From assembly GCA_049515135.1 (NCBI GenBank), contig JBEKUJ010000013.1, positions 58,433-122,432 of the forward strand: a stretch of DNA of 64,000 bases. The letters are read 5' to 3'. Under the pieces are notes generated by a model, which searched no databases, had not been told where the DNA came from, and saw nothing but the letters and a program-made list of their open reading frames with translations. The position numbers and the translations under genes were made by a program. This document shows, in pieces, positions 42,920 to 52,125 of this stretch. This stretch comes from Fen-1364 sp049515135 (GTDB lineage Bacteria; Spirochaetota; Spirochaetia; SZUA-6; Fen-1364). Every line of letters begins with the position of its first letter. Position 1 is the stretch's first letter.

Positions 42920-44288
42920 AAGACGTCCTCAGAAAACCACCGTCGTCCGTCGGTCCCGGCTGCCTCAGCCGGCAGGACCCTCAGAAGCTCCGCGGGCATG
43001 GATCGTCACGGCGGACATGGGCCTGGGCCACCAGAGGGGGGCCTGGCCGCTGCGAGACGTTGCTGAGGGCGGCATCATGACCCTGGGGAAGGCGAACAAC
43101 ACATCCCCCTCCGAGGTCAGACTGTGGGAGCAGTTGCGCAGGAGCTATGAGTTCCTCTCCCGCACCAAGAGCTGGCCACTGATCGGCAACGCGGTGTTCG
43201 GCATGCTGGACAAGCTGCAGAACATCCCCCGGTTCTATCCCGTTCGTGACATGTCCAACCCCTCCATCCAGGTCATGTGGCTCAAGCGTCTCATCACGAG
43301 GGGAATGTGCTCAGGGATGATGGAAACTGTCCGCAAGAATCCCCTTCCCCTGGTCACCACATTCTACGCGCCTGCCATTGCGGCGGACATGGCGGGCTAC
43401 TCCCCGACCTACTGCGTGATCTGCGACGCAGAGATCAACAGGGCCTGGGTGGCGGAAAACCCCCGTGACAGCAAGATTGTCTACCTTACCCCGTGCGGGA
43501 GGGCCGTCCGCCGGCTCAACGAGTACGGCATCCCCAACGAACGCATCTGGCTCACCGGCTTTCCCCTCCCCACCGAGTGTCTGGGAAACAGGACCCTCAA
43601 CGTTTTGCGGAAGGACCTCGGGCAGAGGCTGCGCTACCTGGACCCCCTGAACCGTTTCTGGCCCCTGCACGGCAGGAATGTCGAGTACTTCCTGGGGAAA
43701 GAGAACTGCAGGCCCCTGAGGCAGAGAGTCCTGACGGTCACCTTCGGGGTCGGCGGCGCAGGGGCTCAGGTGGACCTTGCGCATACGATTGCCCACAGCC
43801 TCCGGGAGAAGATCATCCGGGGGGAGGTCAGGCTGAACATCCTTGCCGGCGTGCGTGCCGAGGTGAGGATGCACCTGGAGGCCATCCGGAAAGAGCTGGC
43901 AGCCCCCCAGATCAGGATCGTCACTGGAACGGGCCTGGAGGAGTACTTCCACGGCTTTGCCGAATGCATGAGGACCACGGACATCCTCTGGACAAAGCCG
44001 AGCGAGCTTTCCTTCTATTGCGGACTGGGGATTCCCATCATCATGGCGCCAACCATCGGGTCCCAGGAGGAGTACAACCAGGCATGGCTCCTGGAGATCC
44101 AGGCAGGGTTCCCCCAGCAAGACCCCCAGTACACGGACCAGTGGCTCCTGGACCTGGTCAAGGCAGGCAGAATGGCGGACGCAGCCTGGGACGGCTTCCT
44201 CCACGCCAGGAAATTTGGAACGTATAAAATCCATGAAATCATCCGGACTGGAGCTATGAAGATGGAGAGCTCGGTGCTCTTGCGATGA
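42891..44288 (+). CDS. Glycosyltransferase-like (GT-B fold) protein of unknown function
   Basis: A 465-residue soluble protein. After a basic tail comes AWIVTADMGLGHQRGAWPL, a start that resembles the glycine loop of GT-B enzymes such as MurG and diacylglycerol glucosyltransferases. The C-terminal half has the nucleotide-sugar-site style VTFGVGGAGAQ, then DILWTKPSELSFYCGLGIPIIMAP. I think it is related to the DUF6938 group, but donor and acceptor are unknown. AAAGGAG precedes the ATG at 42891. It overlaps hisD by 29 bp and folC by 4 bp. Confidence 0.65.
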   Translation: MKPTPAKRAERRPQKTTVVRRSRLPQPAGPSEAPRAWIVTADMGLGHQRGAWPLRDVAEGGIMTLGKANNTSPSEVRLWEQLRRSYEFLSRTKSWPLIGNAVFGMLDKLQNIPRFYPVRDMSNPSIQVMWLKRLITRGMCSGMMETVRKNPLPLVTTFYAPAIAADMAGYSPTYCVICDAEINRAWVAENPRDSKIVYLTPCGRAVRRLNEYGIPNERIWLTGFPLPTECLGNRTLNVLRKDLGQRLRYLDPLNRFWPLHGRNVEYFLGKENCRPLRQRVLTVTFGVGGAGAQVDLAHTIAHSLREKIIRGEVRLNILAGVRAEVRMHLEAIRKELAAPQIRIVTGTGLEEYFHGFAECMRTTDILWTKPSELSFYCGLGIPIIMAPTIGSQEEYNQAWLLEIQAGFPQQDPQYTDQWLLDLVKAGRMADAAWDGFLHARKFGTYKIHEIIRTGAMKMESSVLLR

Positions 44289-45607
44289 ACCGCGAGTTGG
44301 CCACACCCCAGGATGTCTTTGCGTGGGCAGAGTCGTTCACGAACCTGGAAAAAGGGACCCTGCCGTTCGACAAGCGCAACTACCGCCTGGACAGGATGCG
44401 CCGGCTCCTTGGGCTTTTCGATGACCCGGACTCGGGCCTGCGCATCATTCATGTGGCCGGCACAAAGGGCAAGGGCTCCACGTCGGCGCTCCTGGCATCC
44501 ATCCTCGACGCCGCAGGCCACAGGACCGGCCTGTATACTTCTCCCCATGTCAGCAGCCCTTTCGAGCGCATCGCCATAGCTGGTGAGCCGTCCCGGCCCG
44601 AGTTGCTGGTCCGCATTGGCGGCGAGGTGAAAGGGGTGATTGATTCGCTGCCGCGGGACGGCATGCCCGGGCATTTCGCGCCCACCACCTTCGAGCTGTA
44701 CACGCTCCTCGCATTCCTGTACTTCCGTGAGGCCGGCTGCGAGGAAGCGGTCATCGAGGTGGGAATCGGAGGACGGCTGGATGCGACAAACATCGTGATG
44801 TCGGAATCCGCGGTGATCACCCCGCTGGACCTGGAGCACATGGAGGTCCTTGGCGACACCATCGAGCAGATTGCTTTCGAGAAGGCGGGAATCATCAAGC
44901 CCGGTATGCCTGCCTTCGCAGGCTTCCAGCCTCCGGCCGCCAAGCAGGTGCTGCGGGATACGGCGCTCGCTCGGGGCTCCTCAATCACATTTCTGGATGA
45001 GCAGCTGGAAAGCCTCGGGACCACCCTGGACGCCAGGGGAACCACGTTCAGACTTCACTTGAGTGGGGACATTCCGGTGGAGTTCAGGCTCTCCCTCCTG
45101 GGGGAGTTCCAGGCGGAGAACGCGGCCCTGGCGTGTCTGACCCTTCGCAGGACCCGGCCCGAGATCCCTCTGGACTGCTACCGTGACGGGCTGCTCGCCG
45201 CCTCACTGCCGGGGCGCATGGAGGTGGTGGGGACCAATCCACCAGTGGTCCTCGACGGCGCGCACACTCCCCTGGCGGTCAGCAGGCTCGTTGATTCCTT
45301 CGACAAGATATTCCCAGGAGAGGCGGTCTTGGTCTTCGGGTCGGTTGCCGGGAAGAGGCCCCGGGAGATGGCAAGCATCCTGGCGCGCCGGTTTCCCCGG
45401 ATCGTCATCTCCACGCCCGGCACGTTCAAGGAGAGCAACCCCGAACAGGTATTCGAGATCTTCCGCAGCCTGAATCCGGACACCGTTCTGGAAAAGATGC
45501 CGGAAGCGGCGCTGCGCAGGGCGCGCCAGGAATCCGGCGGCACTCGCCCAATTCTGGTTACGGGATCGTTCTACATGGTGGCTGAAATCCGAAGGCTCCT
45601 CGCATGA
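44285..45607 (+). CDS. folC: Dihydrofolate synthase / folylpolyglutamate synthase
   Basis: A 440-residue Mur-ligase-family enzyme that adds glutamate to dihydropteroate and folates. The ATP loop HVAGTKGKGSTSAL, TGLYTSPHV, EVGIGGRLDATN and the late VLDGAHTP are all present. It starts inside the stop of the preceding gene (ATGA) and ends in an ATGA overlap with the macro-domain gene, so translation is coupled along the operon. Length is normal. Confidence 0.94.
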   Translation: MNRELATPQDVFAWAESFTNLEKGTLPFDKRNYRLDRMRRLLGLFDDPDSGLRIIHVAGTKGKGSTSALLASILDAAGHRTGLYTSPHVSSPFERIAIAGEPSRPELLVRIGGEVKGVIDSLPRDGMPGHFAPTTFELYTLLAFLYFREAGCEEAVIEVGIGGRLDATNIVMSESAVITPLDLEHMEVLGDTIEQIAFEKAGIIKPGMPAFAGFQPPAAKQVLRDTALARGSSITFLDEQLESLGTTLDARGTTFRLHLSGDIPVEFRLSLLGEFQAENAALACLTLRRTRPEIPLDCYRDGLLAASLPGRMEVVGTNPPVVLDGAHTPLAVSRLVDSFDKIFPGEAVLVFGSVAGKRPREMASILARRFPRIVISTPGTFKESNPEQVFEIFRSLNPDTVLEKMPEAALRRARQESGGTRPILVTGSFYMVAEIRRLLA

Positions 45608-46143
45608 AGACTTTCTTCGACAGAAGACTCACCGTCATGACGGGCGACATCACCCGTATGAAAGTGGATGCCATCGTGAACGCTGCCAACTCCTCCCTGC
45701 TGGGGGGCGGCGGAGTGGACGGCGCCATCCACCACGCGGGCGGTCCCGCGATCCTGGAGGAATGCCGCACGCTTCGTGCCTCCCGGTTCCCGGATGGTCT
45801 TCCCACCGGGCAGGCCGTGGAGACCAGCGCCGGCCGCCTTCCCGCGCGCTGGGTCATCCATACCGTCGGGCCGGTCTGGCACGGCGGCGGACATGGGGAG
45901 CCCGAGAAACTGGCGGATTGCTATCGCAACAGCCTGCAGCTTGCTGCTGCCATCGGAGCGCAGAGCATTGCCTTTCCCGCGATCTCCACGGGCGTCTACG
46001 GTTTCCCCAGGGAAAGGGCCGCGCAGATTGTGCATTCGGTGATATCCCGGTACATCCAGGGCCATCCGCAGCCGCACGCAATATCGCTTGTGTTCTTCTC
46101 CCCTGATGATGAACAGATCTTCCTGGACGCTGGAGAGGCATGA
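45604..46143 (+). CDS. Macro domain protein (O-acetyl-ADP-ribose / ADP-ribose deacylase type)
   Basis: A 179-residue single macro domain of the MacroD/YmdB class. The ADP-ribose site reads VNAANSSLLGGGGVDGAIHHAGG and the phosphate loop PAISTGVYGFP. Such enzymes hydrolyse O-acetyl-ADP-ribose or remove ADP-ribose from acidic residues. It is joined by ATGA overlaps to folC before and rqcH after, a tie to translation quality control or folate that I cannot explain. Confidence 0.92.
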   Translation: MKTFFDRRLTVMTGDITRMKVDAIVNAANSSLLGGGGVDGAIHHAGGPAILEECRTLRASRFPDGLPTGQAVETSAGRLPARWVIHTVGPVWHGGGHGEPEKLADCYRNSLQLAAAIGAQSIAFPAISTGVYGFPRERAAQIVHSVISRYIQGHPQPHAISLVFFSPDDEQIFLDAGEA

Positions 46144-47606
46144 CTGATCCGCTGCCCTCCTCCCTGAACTGGAAGGAAATCGATCTGGTACTCTCCGAGC
46201 TGTCACTCCCCGGCAGCCTGATCCAGGAAATCCACCAGCCCGCGCATGACAGGTTCGTCCTGAGCCTCTTTCGAAGCGGCCTGCACTTTTCGGTCCTTGT
46301 TTCCCTTTCCTCGCGCCTGCCCCGGCTCCATTTGCTCACGGAGAAGCTCCCGAACCCGCAAAAGCCCCCGCGATTCGCTTCCTTCCTGCGGGCCCATGTG
46401 AAGGGAGGCCGCATCGAGGCGGCGGAACAGCTCCGTGGGACTCCCGGGCCTGACGGGACGCCGCCCGCCGGCGACAGGATTGTTCGGATTGCCGTGAGGC
46501 GGCTCGGCGAGCAGCGCGTGCTGTGGATCCGCCTGTGGGGCTCCGCGGCGAACGCAATCCTCACCGACGCCTCGGGAACCATCATGGATGCCTTCTACCG
46601 CAGGCCCAAGAAGAACGAGGTCTCGGGAAAACCATTCGCACCGGCGCCGGCATCGGCGCGGTCTGCCGGACGCGCTGCGGCCGGGGAGTATTCGATACGC
46701 GATCTGCCGGGCGAAGGGACGTTCAACGAGAGGCTGGAGAAGCTCTTCCAGGACCGCGAGACCCGGCTGGACACTGAAAGGCTGGCAGCACAGGCGGACA
46801 TGGAGCTTGCCGTCAGCGAGAACAAGCTGCTTGCGAACCTGGAAAAGCTTCGGGCCAGGCTCGACGAATACGCGAACCTCGAGCGTTTCAAGGAGCTGGG
46901 TGACCTGATCACAAGCAACCTCCATGCTGCCGCCAAGGGTGAGCAGTGGCTGCGCGTCGAGGATTTCTTCCATGAAAACGCCCCTGTGGAGATCGAGCTT
47001 TCCCGGGAGCTCACCCCTGCCCAGAACGCAGAAAAGTACTACGAACGCCACCGCAAGGCCAGGCTGGGCAGGGCAAAAGTGGAGGATGAGATCGATCGGC
47101 TGGAGCGGACGCTCGCGCGGATCCGCAGGCAGAGGGAGGCCATTCTAGCGGACACGGACTCGTCGTCCCTTGTGAGGGTGGCGCACGAGGCCGCCAGGGC
47201 TCGCAAACCCCTTTCCTCTGACGACACCCCCGGCCTGGTGTTCTCATCGCCTCCGTTTCGCATCCTCGTCGGGCGCACAGCGGCTGAGAACGATGAGCTT
47301 TTGCGCAGGAAGGTCCGGGGCAACGACTGGTGGTTTCACGCGAGGGACTGGCCGGGCGCCTATGTTTTCGTCAAGGCGCAGGCGGGGAAAAGCCTCCCCC
47401 TGGAAACGATGCTCGACGCCGGAAACCTTGCCGTGCATTTCTCCCGCGGAAAGAGCGCGGGGACCGCGGACGTGTATTACACGCGGGTGAAGTACCTCCG
47501 CAGGGCCAAGGGAGCAAAGAAGGGAACCGTGCTTCCCACCCAGGAAAAGAACCTCCGGATCCGTCTGGACCCTGAGAGGATAGAGCGCCTGAAGTCCGGC
47601 GGGTAG
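46140..47606 (+). CDS. rqcH: NFACT family ribosome quality control protein (RqcH-like), short form
   Basis: A 488-residue NFACT protein. The NFACT-N domain starts SLNWKEIDLVLSEL and keeps the Asp-Arg pair in GDRIVRIAV that RqcH needs for tRNA-Ala binding. A long coiled coil spans about 200-370 and the NFACT-R domain carries NDELLRRKVRGNDWWFHA and TADVYYTRVKYLRRAKGAKKG. It binds stalled 50S-peptidyl-tRNA and adds alanine tails. It is about 70 residues shorter than Bacillus RqcH, lacking most of the HhH region, as in spirochaete homologues I recall. Confidence 0.88.
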   Translation: MTDPLPSSLNWKEIDLVLSELSLPGSLIQEIHQPAHDRFVLSLFRSGLHFSVLVSLSSRLPRLHLLTEKLPNPQKPPRFASFLRAHVKGGRIEAAEQLRGTPGPDGTPPAGDRIVRIAVRRLGEQRVLWIRLWGSAANAILTDASGTIMDAFYRRPKKNEVSGKPFAPAPASARSAGRAAAGEYSIRDLPGEGTFNERLEKLFQDRETRLDTERLAAQADMELAVSENKLLANLEKLRARLDEYANLERFKELGDLITSNLHAAAKGEQWLRVEDFFHENAPVEIELSRELTPAQNAEKYYERHRKARLGRAKVEDEIDRLERTLARIRRQREAILADTDSSSLVRVAHEAARARKPLSSDDTPGLVFSSPPFRILVGRTAAENDELLRRKVRGNDWWFHARDWPGAYVFVKAQAGKSLPLETMLDAGNLAVHFSRGKSAGTADVYYTRVKYLRRAKGAKKGTVLPTQEKNLRIRLDPERIERLKSGG

Positions 47607-47651
47607 CCGCTGCCCTGTCCCGATTGTGCTGCGCACTAGTATCTTCACCCC

Positions 47652-48326
47652 ATGCGGATTCTTGTCGTGGAGGACAACGTGAAGCTGGCCGCGTCGCTGA
47701 AGAAAGGCCTGCAGCAAGAGGGCTATGCGGTCGATGTTGCCCTGGACGGGTCAGAAGGCCAGAGGATGGCCGACACTGAAGGGGAGGGATACGACGCAAT
47801 AGTCCTGGACCTCATGCTCCCCGGAATCGACGGGATGACCATCTGCAGAAACATCCGCGCGGCGGGAAGCCGGGCTCCCGTGCTTATTCTCACTGCCCGG
47901 GGCGACTTGCCGGACAGGGTGGAAGGGCTTGACGCCGGGGCTGACGACTATCTGACCAAGCCGTTCGCATTCGAGGAGCTTGCTGCCCGCATCCGCGCCC
48001 TCCTGCGTCGTCCAGCCGTGCCCGTGGCGTCCATCCTGCGGGCGGGGGAGCTTGCGATGAACGCGGCCACGCGGGAGGTTACAGTCAAGGGCCGGCCTGT
48101 CCCCCTGACTGCAAAGGAGTTCGGGCTCCTGGAGCTTTTCATGCGCCACCCGCGGCAGGTCCTTTCCCGGGGGCAGATCACCACGCATCTGTGGGACCAG
48201 GAGTTCGAAGACGCCAGCAATGTGGTGGAAGTGCACATCAGGAACGTGCGAAGAAAATTATCGCAGGCGGGAAATCATGGGCAGATCCAGACAGTCCGCG
48301 GCGCCGGCTACCGTCTTTCGGACTGA
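47652..48326 (+). CDS. OmpR-family response regulator
   Basis: A 224-residue regulator: a receiver domain with the phosphoacceptor Asp53 (VLDLMLPG), Thr81 and Lys103 (TKPF), and a winged helix (EFGLLELFMRHPRQVLSR, VVEVHIRNVRRKL, VRGAGYRL). The sequence is close to the PmrA/QseB/TctD group. It overlaps the sensor kinase by 50 bp. The likely target is the redox gene set at 49388, whose upstream region has a direct repeat. No ribosome site is seen; a TAGTAT box lies 9 nt before the ATG. Confidence 0.92.
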   Translation: MRILVVEDNVKLAASLKKGLQQEGYAVDVALDGSEGQRMADTEGEGYDAIVLDLMLPGIDGMTICRNIRAAGSRAPVLILTARGDLPDRVEGLDAGADDYLTKPFAFEELAARIRALLRRPAVPVASILRAGELAMNAATREVTVKGRPVPLTAKEFGLLELFMRHPRQVLSRGQITTHLWDQEFEDASNVVEVHIRNVRRKLSQAGNHGQIQTVRGAGYRLSD

Positions 48327-49314
48327 CCCCTTCCGCTCAGCGCGGCGGAGGCTCACCCTTCTCTACCTTGCGACGATAACGGCAATTGTCACAGTGCTCA
48401 GCTCCGCGCTGTACGAGTTCCACGCCCGCGACGTGGAGGGAATCGAGCGCCGGCGGGCCGGCCCCGAGATGGAGGGTCAGCGGCCGGACGACCTTCGCTC
48501 AGGCCTCGGGGAGTATCTGGAGCACCTGGGCAGGTCCATCATCGTGGCGGACATCATCACGATAGTAGCCGGCGGTGCGCTCAGCTATCTCCTTGCCGCC
48601 CGCACCCTGCGGCCCATCACGCAAGCCGTGGAGGCAGAGCAGAGCTTCTTCGCTAACGCGGCGCACGACCTGCGCACTCCCCTTGCCGTCATGCGCAGCG
48701 AAGCGGAGGTGGCGCTGCGCGAGGGTTCGCTGAACGCCGAAGAGGCCCGGCTGCTGATAGCAAGCTCGCTGGAGGAGATCCGGCGGATGTCCGCCATGGT
48801 GGAGCAGATGCTTGACCTTGCCAGAAGCGGCGCCTCCCGGCAGCCCCGGCGGGCCTCCCGGCAGCCCGTCGACCTCTCGGCCCTTGCCGCGACAACAGCA
48901 GCCAGGATGGCGCGGCGCGCGGAGGAGCGCGGGATCCGGCTTGCGACCGAGATCTCGAAGCCGCTTCTGATCCACGGAGACACGCCCTCCCTGGAGCGCG
49001 CCATCTACAACGTACTGGAAAACGCGATCGTCTACACGCCGCGGGGAGGCTGCATCACAGTGCGAACCCGGCGCGAGGCCGCCGAGGCGGTCCTGGATGT
49101 AGCGGATACCGGCATCGGCATCGCCCCTGAAGATCTCCCGCACATCACCGAGCCTTTCTTCCGGGGAGACAGGGCCCGCGGCGGCAACCAGGGCGGGGCA
49201 GGCCTGGGCCTGACCATCGTGAAGACGACCATGGACGAACATCGGGGAAGCTTTCACGCGGAAAGCCGGTCCGGAGAGGGAACAACGATCTCCCTTCATT
49301 TTCCCGCCCTGTAG
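48277..49314 (+). CDS. Sensor histidine kinase, two TM segments
   Basis: A 345-residue kinase. TM1 (LTLLYLATITAIVTVL) and TM2 (IIVADIITIVAGGALSYLLA) flank a very short periplasmic loop of about 40 residues. No separate HAMP is clear. The phosphoacceptor His130 is in AAHDLRTPL, and the ATPase has ENAIVYTP, DTGIGIAPED, FFRGDRA and GGAGLGLTIVK. It pairs with the overlapping response regulator. A small loop suggests it senses a membrane or metal/redox signal. The ATG at 48277 is the best of the available starts but has only a weak ribosome site. Confidence 0.9.
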   Translation: MGRSRQSAAPATVFRTDPFRSARRRLTLLYLATITAIVTVLSSALYEFHARDVEGIERRRAGPEMEGQRPDDLRSGLGEYLEHLGRSIIVADIITIVAGGALSYLLAARTLRPITQAVEAEQSFFANAAHDLRTPLAVMRSEAEVALREGSLNAEEARLLIASSLEEIRRMSAMVEQMLDLARSGASRQPRRASRQPVDLSALAATTAARMARRAEERGIRLATEISKPLLIHGDTPSLERAIYNVLENAIVYTPRGGCITVRTRREAAEAVLDVADTGIGIAPEDLPHITEPFFRGDRARGGNQGGAGLGLTIVKTTMDEHRGSFHAESRSGEGTTISLHFPAL

Positions 49315-49337
49315 AACTTTCTGTTATCCAGCCCTCC

Positions 49338-49354
49338 CTTCATCTTCTCTTCAT
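49338..49354 (+). promoter_or_regulatory. Direct repeat CTTCAT-N5-CTTCAT, putative response-regulator binding site
   Basis: Two perfect CTTCAT copies with 11-bp periodicity lie 34 bp before the FMN-binding protein gene. The arrangement is that of the CTTAAT-N5-CTTAAT boxes bound by PmrA/QseB-type regulators. It would overlap the -35 region of a promoter here. Confidence 0.55.
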
Positions 49355-49387
49355 GATGCGGTCCGAAGATATCGCAGGAGGATAGCT

Positions 49388-49771
49388 GTGAAGAATCGAG
49401 CACGGACTTTCATTGCCGCCGCTTTCGCGAGCGCGGCCCTGGGTATTGCGGCGACAGCCTACGGCCAGACCCGCACGGCGTCATACGGACTGTCCGACGG
49501 GAAATACACCGGCCGACGCGAATACGCCTACTACGGCTTCGTGCGCGTGGAGGCGCTGATCAGCCGGGGGAGGCTCGTTGACATCCGGGTCCTGGAGTAC
49601 CCCCACGACAACGGCACATCCCGCTACATCAACGGGGTGGCCCTGCCCTACCTCATCCAGGAGGCGGTGAGCGCCCAGAGCTTCAAAGTGGACCTCGTGA
49701 GCGGGGCAACCTTCACCAGCGATGCGTTCGGCAGGTCGTTGCGCGATGCGCTGGGGAGGGCGGGAGGATGA
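49388..49771 (+). CDS. Secreted FMN-binding domain protein
   Basis: A 127-residue protein with a signal peptide (FIAAAFASAALGIAATAYG, cleavage near residue 27) and one FMN_bind domain. The flavinylation motif DLVSGATFTS is complete, with Thr108 as the expected site for covalent FMN. It would carry electrons in the periplasm. The GTG start follows AGGAGG. It overlaps the apbE gene (ATGA), whose product attaches the FMN. Confidence 0.9.
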   Translation: MKNRARTFIAAAFASAALGIAATAYGQTRTASYGLSDGKYTGRREYAYYGFVRVEALISRGRLVDIRVLEYPHDNGTSRYINGVALPYLIQEAVSAQSFKVDLVSGATFTSDAFGRSLRDALGRAGG

Positions 49772-50523
49772 GGCGCACTGCACTGATCATGGGAATGCCG
49801 ATCACGGTCGTCGTTCCTGATCGCGAATGCGCGGAGAATGCCAGTCGGGAAGGGCTGGCGGACACTGTGCTCGATTACTTGCGCAGGGTGGATGAGCAGT
49901 TCAGCCCTTACAAACCGTCCAGCGAGGCATCGAGGATCGGGCGACGGGAAATTGCTCCCGAAGAATCGAGCGCCGAGATGCAGGAGGTGCTGCGGCTCTC
50001 TGAAGAGACGAAACAGATCACAAACGGGTATTTCGACGTCTGGTTCCAGGGCCGTTTCGACCCTTCCGGCCTGGTCAAGGGCTGGGCCATCAGCAAGGCG
50101 GCAGGGACCCTGGATGCCGCCGGCCTCGTGAGCTTCTGCATCGAGGCCGGGGGGGACATCGAGACCCGGGGCGCAAACGACGAAGGGCAGCCATGGGCCA
50201 TCGGTCTCCGCAACCCCTTTGAGCCGTCGAAGCTCATGCGCAAGGTGCTGCTGGGCAATCGGGGAATTGCCACATCAGGCACGTATATCCGGGGCCAGCA
50301 CATCTACAACCCCCGCACCGGCGGAAAAGCGAGCGAAATCGCGAGCCTCACGGTGATCGGGCCGAACGCGTATGAGGCTGACAGGATTGCAACCGCCGCC
50401 TTCGCGATGGGGCATGACGGCGTTGAGTTCATCGCCGGCCGGGAGGACCTGGATGCCTACATGGTCGACCTGTCAGGCGTGGCGACCTTCACAGCGGGCT
50501 TTGCAAGGTACGTGGAATCATGA
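49768..50523 (+). CDS. apbE: FAD:protein FMN transferase (ApbE)
   Basis: A 251-residue ApbE-family enzyme that moves FMN from FAD onto Thr/Ser of target proteins. Visible motifs are MGMPITVVV at the start, FSPYKPSSEASRI, DPSGLVKGWAI, EAGGDIETRG, RGIATSGTYIRGQHIYNPRTG and EADRIATAAFAMG. It is shorter than E. coli ApbE and has no clear signal peptide, so it may act in the cytoplasm or enter the periplasm by another route. It is locked by overlaps between its presumed substrate and the RnfD-like gene. Confidence 0.92.
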   Translation: MRRTALIMGMPITVVVPDRECAENASREGLADTVLDYLRRVDEQFSPYKPSSEASRIGRREIAPEESSAEMQEVLRLSEETKQITNGYFDVWFQGRFDPSGLVKGWAISKAAGTLDAAGLVSFCIEAGGDIETRGANDEGQPWAIGLRNPFEPSKLMRKVLLGNRGIATSGTYIRGQHIYNPRTGGKASEIASLTVIGPNAYEADRIATAAFAMGHDGVEFIAGREDLDAYMVDLSGVATFTAGFARYVES

Positions 50524-52058
50524 TCCGAACTATCGACTGGTTCCTCAACAAGTTTACGATGTACAGGCTGACCATCTACTCCCTTGCTGCGCTCCTCTAT
50601 CTCGCAGCAATCCTGAGCGCATTCGGCGTCGTGCCCGGCGGCCCCGTTGCGATCCTTTCCACGGTGGCGATCCTTCTGGCCGCCTGCTTCCTGGTGAATG
50701 CGCTCTTCGCGCGGGTCCTGGGGATCCGGTCCAATCCCGAGTCGTCCCTCATCACGGCCCTCATCATGGCGCTCATCATGGGTCCCGTGTCCGCTCTCTC
50801 CGACCCGAGGCGCGCCGCAATCCTGGCGCTTGCGGGCGCCGTGGCTGTTGCCTCCAAGTACCTCCTGGCGCTGCGCCGGCAGCACGTCTTCAACCCCGCG
50901 GCGCTCGGAGCCCTTTTTTCCGCCCTCCTGTTCGGCATGAATGCAAGCTGGTGGGTCGGGAATGCGGCGCTCCTGCCCCTTGTGGCATTGGGGGGTCTGC
51001 TCCTTGCGCGGAAGATCGGCAGGCTGCGCCTGGTGGCCGCATTCCTTGGGCTTTTCCTTGTCTTCAACCTGGGCCTCGCCCTTGCCCAGGGTCTCGCGGT
51101 GCTCGACGCAATCTAGAGCCTCTTTTTCGTCTTCGGGCACACTTCGCTTGTTTTCTTCGCGACAGTCACGTTCACCGAGCCGATGACCTCGCCGAAGCGC
51201 TTTGGTCTGCAGCTCCTGCACGCCGCGCTTGTGGCGTTTCTCTACCAGCCCCAGCTTTCGATCCTTGGACAAAACCTCACTCCCGAGGAGGCGCTCCTGG
51301 CGGGCAACCTCTTCTCGTTTGCAGTAAGCCCGAGCTTCAAGCTGCGACTGCGGCTCAAGGAGCGCCGGGAGATCGGCGGGGGAATCGTGAGCTTCACATT
51401 TTCCCGTCCTGAGGGCTTTTCTCACCGGCTGGGGCAGTACATGGAATGGACCCTTCCCCTGAAAGGCGGCGACGAACGCGGAGCACGGCGCTGTTTCAGC
51501 ATCGCCTCCTCTCCGACAGAGCCCGACCTCATGATCGCCGCCCGTTTCAACCACAAACCGAGCTGGTACAAGCAGGAGATGGCGCGCATGGCAACCGGTG
51601 ACGCAATCATTGCCGGGGAGCTGGGAGGGGATTTCGTTCTGCCCAAGAGCCCACGCATCCCGCTTGCATTCGTGGCAGGCGGCATCGGGATCACGCCGTT
51701 TCGGAGCATGATCAAGTATCTGGTCGACAAGAGGGAGCAGCGTGACATCGTCCTGCTCTACTCGAGCTCCACAGAAGAGGAGATCGTGTTTCGGGACGTC
51801 TTCCATGAGGCCGAGCGGAAGATCGGGCTGAAGGCTGTCTACACCCTTACCGATCTGTCGCGGGTCCGAGCAGGCTGGTGCGGTCATCGCGGACCCATCG
51901 ACGGGCAGATGCTCGGCAAGGAAGTGCCTGAGTTGGCGTCAAGAAGGTTTTTCGTCTCAGGCCCTCCGGGAATGGTGAACGCCGTGGTAAAGCTGCTGCG
52001 TTCGATCGGCGTCCCTCGGAGGCAGGTCCGCACCGATTCTTTCCTGGGCTACTCATGA
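50520..52058 (+). pseudogene. RnfD/NqrB-like membrane protein fused to FAD/NAD ferredoxin reductase, interrupted by in-frame TAG
   Basis: A 513-codon reading frame is broken only by a TAG at codon 199 (51114-51116). The first part is an RnfD/NqrB-like membrane domain (NPESSLITALIMALIMGP, HVFNPAALGAL). After the stop the frame continues with another membrane segment (SLFFVFGHTSLVFFATVTF), TEPMTSPKR, and a ferredoxin-reductase domain (RCFSIASSP, FVAGGIGITPFRSM, FVSGPPGMV). The only ATG after the stop (51183) has no ribosome site and lies beyond the membrane segment. It overlaps apbE (ATGA). It may be a fresh nonsense mutation (CAG to TAG would do), a sequence error, or read through. Confidence 0.75.
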
Positions 52059-52125
52059 CAGGCTGCTCAGCTGAGGGCGCGATCCCTGGATATGACTGGT
52101 GAAACGGTCGCACTCCTGAAAGGAG

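Noticed and set aside
50520..52058. TAG read as an amino acid throughout the genome
   Set aside because: TAG is the plain terminal stop of many genes in the window, so general recoding is unlikely; only local read-through remains possible.
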